Shown here: positions 60,801-64,000 of the stretch, in pieces
How the letters are laid out: each line of letters starts with the position of its first letter
Position numbering within the stretch: the stretch's first letter is position 1
Source: an uncultured Erythrobacter sp.
Lineage (GTDB): Bacteria; Pseudomonadota; Alphaproteobacteria; Sphingomonadales; Sphingomonadaceae
Direction: 5' to 3'
NCBI GenBank assembly: GCA_947502305.1
Contig: CANMZA010000001.1
Coordinates: forward strand, 2,092,171-2,156,170
DNA length: 64,000 nucleotides
Notes under the pieces: generated by a model
The model's input: the letters and a program-made list of their open reading frames with translations, nothing else
The model's database searches: none
Told to the model about the DNA's origin: nothing
Program-made: the position numbers and the translations under genes

Positions 60801-62113
60801 TGCGTCCCGACTCCGGCGCTTTCGGCGCTGTTAGAAAGACGAACAGGCATGCCGTCTGTGGGTGAGGCTAGGCTGCTTGTGACCAATTGCCCCCCTTCGC
60901 CAATGCTGGCGGTGGTGACATAGGCACTGGTATCGGTCCGTTGAATCACGCGGACTTGCAAGACCCGCAATTTCCCCTCGCGCACGACCCAGATCGTGTT
61001 GCCAGGGCGCAAGGCCGATGACGGGATCACGGCGTAATCTTCAAGGCTGGCTCCGTCGATCTGCGCTGTCACAAAAGCGCCCAGCAGCAAAGGCGGCGCG
61101 GCGTTTGCAGAGCTGCCCGGCTCCCCTTCCAGAAGCAACCCACCGCGCAGCGGGTTCGGCACGCGCAAGAACACTTCCACATTGCGGGTCGTTGCATCGA
61201 GGCTGGCATCCGCCCGGTCGACCACTGCGGGCCAGCGATAGGTAAGGCCGCCATAATCATAAAAGACTTCGGCATTGATGGTCCCGCCCGTGCCCCGCAA
61301 CAGACCGGGGATCAGCGCCGCTTCGTCTTCGGTGAGGAACAGGCGCACTTCATAAGCGTCAGTCGATGCAACCGAGCCAAGCGATTGCCCGACCTGCACC
61401 AAAGTACCGACAGCGGCGCTTTCTTCGCGGACCAAGCCGGAAAACGGCACAGAAATACGAGTACGGCCCAACGTCGTCCGCGCATCGGCAAGCGTGGCAG
61501 AGGCCCGCGCCCTTGCCGCCTCTGCGGAGCGCAATTGCGGCTCGCGCGTGGCAAGGCCTGCTTCGGCCGCTTCATTTGCATCCGGTGCGCCGTCTGCGCT
61601 GGCGCTTGCCCCCTCGCCATTCAAGCTTTCTGGCGGCAAGAATTGCGCAGCGCTGCTATCCGCGTCTGCGCTGCGCCGGGCGCGTTCACGCTGGGCAAAT
61701 TGCTCCAAATCCGCCCGCGCAATCGCAACTTCTTCGCGCGCCTCCAAAACGGCGACATCTTGCGCCGCGACATCGGCTTGAGCGATGCGCACTTGGTTGA
61801 GGTAATCCGCCGGATCAATCCGCACCAAAACCGCGCCAGCAGAGACAAATTGCCCCTCTCGAAACGCGGGGCTGACATAGGTTAGACGGCCCGAGACTTC
61901 GGCTCCGATCACCACTTCGTCGCGCGGTTGTACGGTGCCGGATACTTCGACCGGGATCGCGCCGCTCGCCGCCTCAAACGCAGTGGTCTCGACCAATGGC
62001 GATTGCTGCTGCGCTGCTTCTTTTTGAGGTTCCGGCCGCAGATAGATCATTAGCGCCGCAATCGCGACCGCCCCGATCAGAATGCCCAATGCCCATGTGA
62101 TTTGCTTACTCAT
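60797..62113 (-). CDS. RND periplasmic adaptor protein
   Basis: The ATG at 62113 (MSKQITWALGILIGAVAIAA) starts with the membrane anchor; the track adds 36 residues that overlap the outer-membrane factor. The product of 438 residues shows lipoyl halves (VVIGAEVSGRLTYVSPAFRE and RISVPFSGLVREESAAVGTL), a coiled-coil hairpin interrupted by an unusual Ala/Asp/Glu-rich insert (SADADSSAAQFL, ASADGAPDANEAAEAG), and a beta-barrel domain. It links the permease to the outer membrane. It overlaps the preceding gene by 8 bases. Confidence 0.9.
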   Translation of the reverse strand: MSKQITWALGILIGAVAIAALMIYLRPEPQKEAAQQQSPLVETTAFEAASGAIPVEVSGTVQPRDEVVIGAEVSGRLTYVSPAFREGQFVSAGAVLVRIDPADYLNQVRIAQADVAAQDVAVLEAREEVAIARADLEQFAQRERARRSADADSSAAQFLPPESLNGEGASASADGAPDANEAAEAGLATREPQLRSAEAARARASATLADARTTLGRTRISVPFSGLVREESAAVGTLVQVGQSLGSVASTDAYEVRLFLTEDEAALIPGLLRGTGGTINAEVFYDYGGLTYRWPAVVDRADASLDATTRNVEVFLRVPNPLRGGLLLEGEPGSSANAAPPLLLGAFVTAQIDGASLEDYAVIPSSALRPGNTIWVVREGKLRVLQVRVIQRTDTSAYVTTASIGEGGQLVTSSLASPTDGMPVRLSNSAESAGVGTQ

Positions 62114-63638
62114 CGGGTGTCTCTGCATTTTCAATTGAGGAATTATCTGGTGCCCAATCGCCAGCAAGCGCGCGGTGAATGGTGAGGCGGGCAAGCGCGG
62201 TTGACTGCGCCGCAGTGGCAAGATCGGCGCGCACTTGAATAACCGTCGTCAGCGCATCGAGGAAGGTGACATATTCGCCCACACCAGCGGAATATCGCCG
62301 CCGCTGCAGGTCCAGCGAAGCCTCCGCCTCGCGCAGCTGCGCAGTGATCAGCAAATAACGCTGCCGCTGCTTTTCATAATCGGCAAAGGCGCTATCGACC
62401 TCTCTAAACGCGCCCAAAACCGCCGAGCTATAGGCTGCGGCATTTTCATCATATTGCGCCCGCGCGGCGCGGATATTCGCAGTGATCTGGCTGGCATTGA
62501 ATATCGGCGCAACAATGCTGGCCGCGAGCGACCGGGTCCAATTGTCGGCAAAGTTAAACCCGCTTGAAAGCGTATCGCCCTGCGCCCCAAAAGACGCGCT
62601 CAGACTGATCTGAGGGAAGCGTTCCGCACGCCTTGCCCCAATCCGCAGCCGGGCAGCATCTAACCGCGCCCATGCCGCCGCCACATCGGGCCGCCGCCGA
62701 AGCAATTGAGCAGGCAATCCGGCGGGCACAGGTTCAAACACCAGACGCGGGGTCAATGGCTGTGCCAGCATGTCATCCAGCGCACCGGGATAGGCTCCGA
62801 CCAGCACGCCTAGCCGGTTTTCCGCATCGACCAAGGCGCTTTCCAATTGCGGCAAGCTCGCCTGAGTGGAGCGCAATTGTTGGCGGATTTGATACAATTC
62901 AAAACTGCCGGTCAGCCCGCGCCGGAACTCAGCCTCGGTCCGCTCCGCTCTTTCGCTCAGCACGTCCGAAATTTGCCGAGTCAGATCGATTTGACGCCGT
63001 GCATTCACGACCTCAAAATAGGTGGAAATCGTGTCCCCTGCGGCGACCAAACGAACGGTTTGCAAATCATAGGCGGATGCAATGGCATCCTGCCGCGCAG
63101 CCCCAGCATTGTTGCGATTGCGCGCAAACAAATCGAGTTCATACGCGGCAGAAAGACTGGGGGAATATGTCTCATTCTCGATCCGCGTGATCGCCCCGCC
63201 GCCCAAATCGCCAAACGCGCTTCCGGCAAGCGGGCTGCTGGATTCGCTGGCAGCGAAAGACGCGCTGAGACTGGGAAACAGTGCGGACCGGGAGATGCGG
63301 GCCTGCGCGCGGACCTGATCAAGGCGGGCGACCGATTGCGCAATATCGAGATTTTCGGCCAATGCCGCCTCAACCAAACCGTCCAGCACCGGGTCTTCAT
63401 ACGCGGTCCACCACGCCTCCGGCTCATAATCTTGCGCGCCGTCAATTGGCGCGCCTTCCGGCCCAAAATCGAACGTATCGGGCATGGCTGCTACGCGAGC
63501 AGGTGTCTCTTGATCCGGCGCAAGCGACACACAAGCAGGCAAGGTGGCAGCGGCCGCGAAGAGCAGGAGCGCGGCACGAAATTGAGCGGGCAGCCGGACA
63601 CCTGAACAGATCGCGGTGGGGATCAGTGTTTCGCGCAT
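62106..63638 (-). CDS. NodT-family outer-membrane efflux lipoprotein
   Basis: The 510-residue protein has a signal sequence with lipobox (AAATLPACVSL, Cys about residue 36), so is lipid-anchored. The NodT-type mark WWTAYEDPVLDGLVEAALAE and the two TolC repeats (YSPSLSAAYELDLFARNRNN and SLAASIVAPIFNASQITANI) follow. It forms the outer channel of this efflux set. It is the first gene of the operon. Confidence 0.92.
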   Translation of the reverse strand: MRETLIPTAICSGVRLPAQFRAALLLFAAAATLPACVSLAPDQETPARVAAMPDTFDFGPEGAPIDGAQDYEPEAWWTAYEDPVLDGLVEAALAENLDIAQSVARLDQVRAQARISRSALFPSLSASFAASESSSPLAGSAFGDLGGGAITRIENETYSPSLSAAYELDLFARNRNNAGAARQDAIASAYDLQTVRLVAAGDTISTYFEVVNARRQIDLTRQISDVLSERAERTEAEFRRGLTGSFELYQIRQQLRSTQASLPQLESALVDAENRLGVLVGAYPGALDDMLAQPLTPRLVFEPVPAGLPAQLLRRRPDVAAAWARLDAARLRIGARRAERFPQISLSASFGAQGDTLSSGFNFADNWTRSLAASIVAPIFNASQITANIRAARAQYDENAAAYSSAVLGAFREVDSAFADYEKQRQRYLLITAQLREAEASLDLQRRRYSAGVGEYVTFLDALTTVIQVRADLATAAQSTALARLTIHRALAGDWAPDNSSIENAETPDE

Positions 63639-63736
63639 ACCATCCCGCTAGCCTCCGTTTGAACGAACGAAAAGCGAATTATATGCAAGATTAGAATGTT
63701 GCGCGATACAGAGCGAAAAAACCCTCAGGCCCTACC

Positions 63737-64000
63737 CTATCCAAAGAACTCGGCTTGGGCTTGCTGCAAGACTTGCTCAAATTCGCCCGGTTGCCAGGCG
63801 AGCTGGGGGTCGAAGTCTTCGTGAATGCGCGGCGGCGGGTTTCTGTTGGCGCCGCCTTCGCTCTCTTCACTGGCCTCGCGTGTATCGGGCGCTGCGGCGC
63901 TTTGCGTGTTTTGCATGTTTTGTGCGGTGCTGAACCAATCGCCGAACGTGCTTTCGTCATAGCCATTGGCCGTGAGGTAATCGATCACCTCTTGCTCGCT
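63737..64000 (-). CDS. Hypothetical protein, cut by right window edge
   Basis: The reading frame is open to the window edge (SEQEVIDYLTANGYDESTFG, then DWFSTAQNMQ), so the GTG start used in the track at 63988 is unlikely to be the true start. The visible 87 codons end with DPQLAWQPGEFEQVLQQAQA and EFFG. The middle is polar (PDTREASEESEGGANRNPPP). No family can be assigned. Confidence 0.55.
   Translation of the reverse strand, partial: SEQEVIDYLTANGYDESTFGDWFSTAQNMQNTQSAAAPDTREASEESEGGANRNPPPRIHEDFDPQLAWQPGEFEQVLQQAQAEFFG

Overview
The window looks like a chromosomal segment of an alphaproteobacterium of the order Sphingomonadales, most likely an Erythrobacter/Altererythrobacter relative. This is inferred from the gene content (COQ9-family protein, YcgN, DUF1134, NodT-type efflux, curlin-repeat proteins) and the high GC content. 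No rRNA or other direct taxonomic marker is present.

Left host region (1-15354). It starts with the 5' end of ssb (cut by the window edge) and continues with COQ9, an exported ankyrin protein, SCO, YcgN, a YgjP-type metalloprotease, a DUF4402 protein, a membrane-anchored hypothetical and ribD-ribE. An OmpA-like protein and two large curlin-repeat (functional-amyloid-like) proteins follow. The region ends with a broken HTH gene, an aromatic/aspartate aminotransferase, a DUF1134 protein and tRNA-Ser(GCU).

Integrative element (about 15341-51237, 35.9 kb). The tRNA 3' end is repeated exactly (15 bp) at 51223-51237, beside a P4-type tyrosine integrase (49710-51059). A 25-bp near-identical motif flanks both ends just inside the att repeats. 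The left arm resembles a phage-satellite replication module: a VapE-type helicase, an HGGxSTGP protein, winged-helix and excisionase-like HTH proteins, and an intergenic region with nine TGACTAC/GTAGTCA heptamers that could be a replication origin. No capsid, terminase or conjugation genes were seen.

The rest of the element is metal-resistance cargo. (a) A MerR-controlled eight-gene unit: two CzcN-like membrane methyltransferase-family proteins, a DUF4345-like protein, a His-rich exported protein, CzcC, CzcB, CzcA and a short CDF transporter. (b) A CnrYXH-type anti-sigma/sensor/ECF-sigma cassette in front of the periplasmic copper genes copA-copB. (c) Divergent from it, a tightly overlapping set: DUF2231 protein, SAM methyltransferase, a 49-aa peptide, DUF5676 protein, Cu(I) P-type ATPase and APC permease. 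(d) A cus-type unit: His/Cys-rich protein, CusC, CusB with a fused CusF domain, CusA, CusF lipoprotein and PepSY protein. A PON-like beta-propeller protein and copies of a degenerate intergenic repeat lie near the cargo boundaries. Together these functions would move divalent cations (Zn/Co/Cd-type system) and copper/silver out of cytoplasm and periplasm, with two separate metal-sensing regulators.

Right host region (51238-64000). It holds an ABC-F ATPase, a small conserved protein with a JmjC-type ribosomal oxygenase, RluE-type pseudouridine synthase, an S9 peptidase, an RND multidrug efflux tripartite set (permease, adaptor, NodT-type outer-membrane factor) and a gene cut by the right edge.
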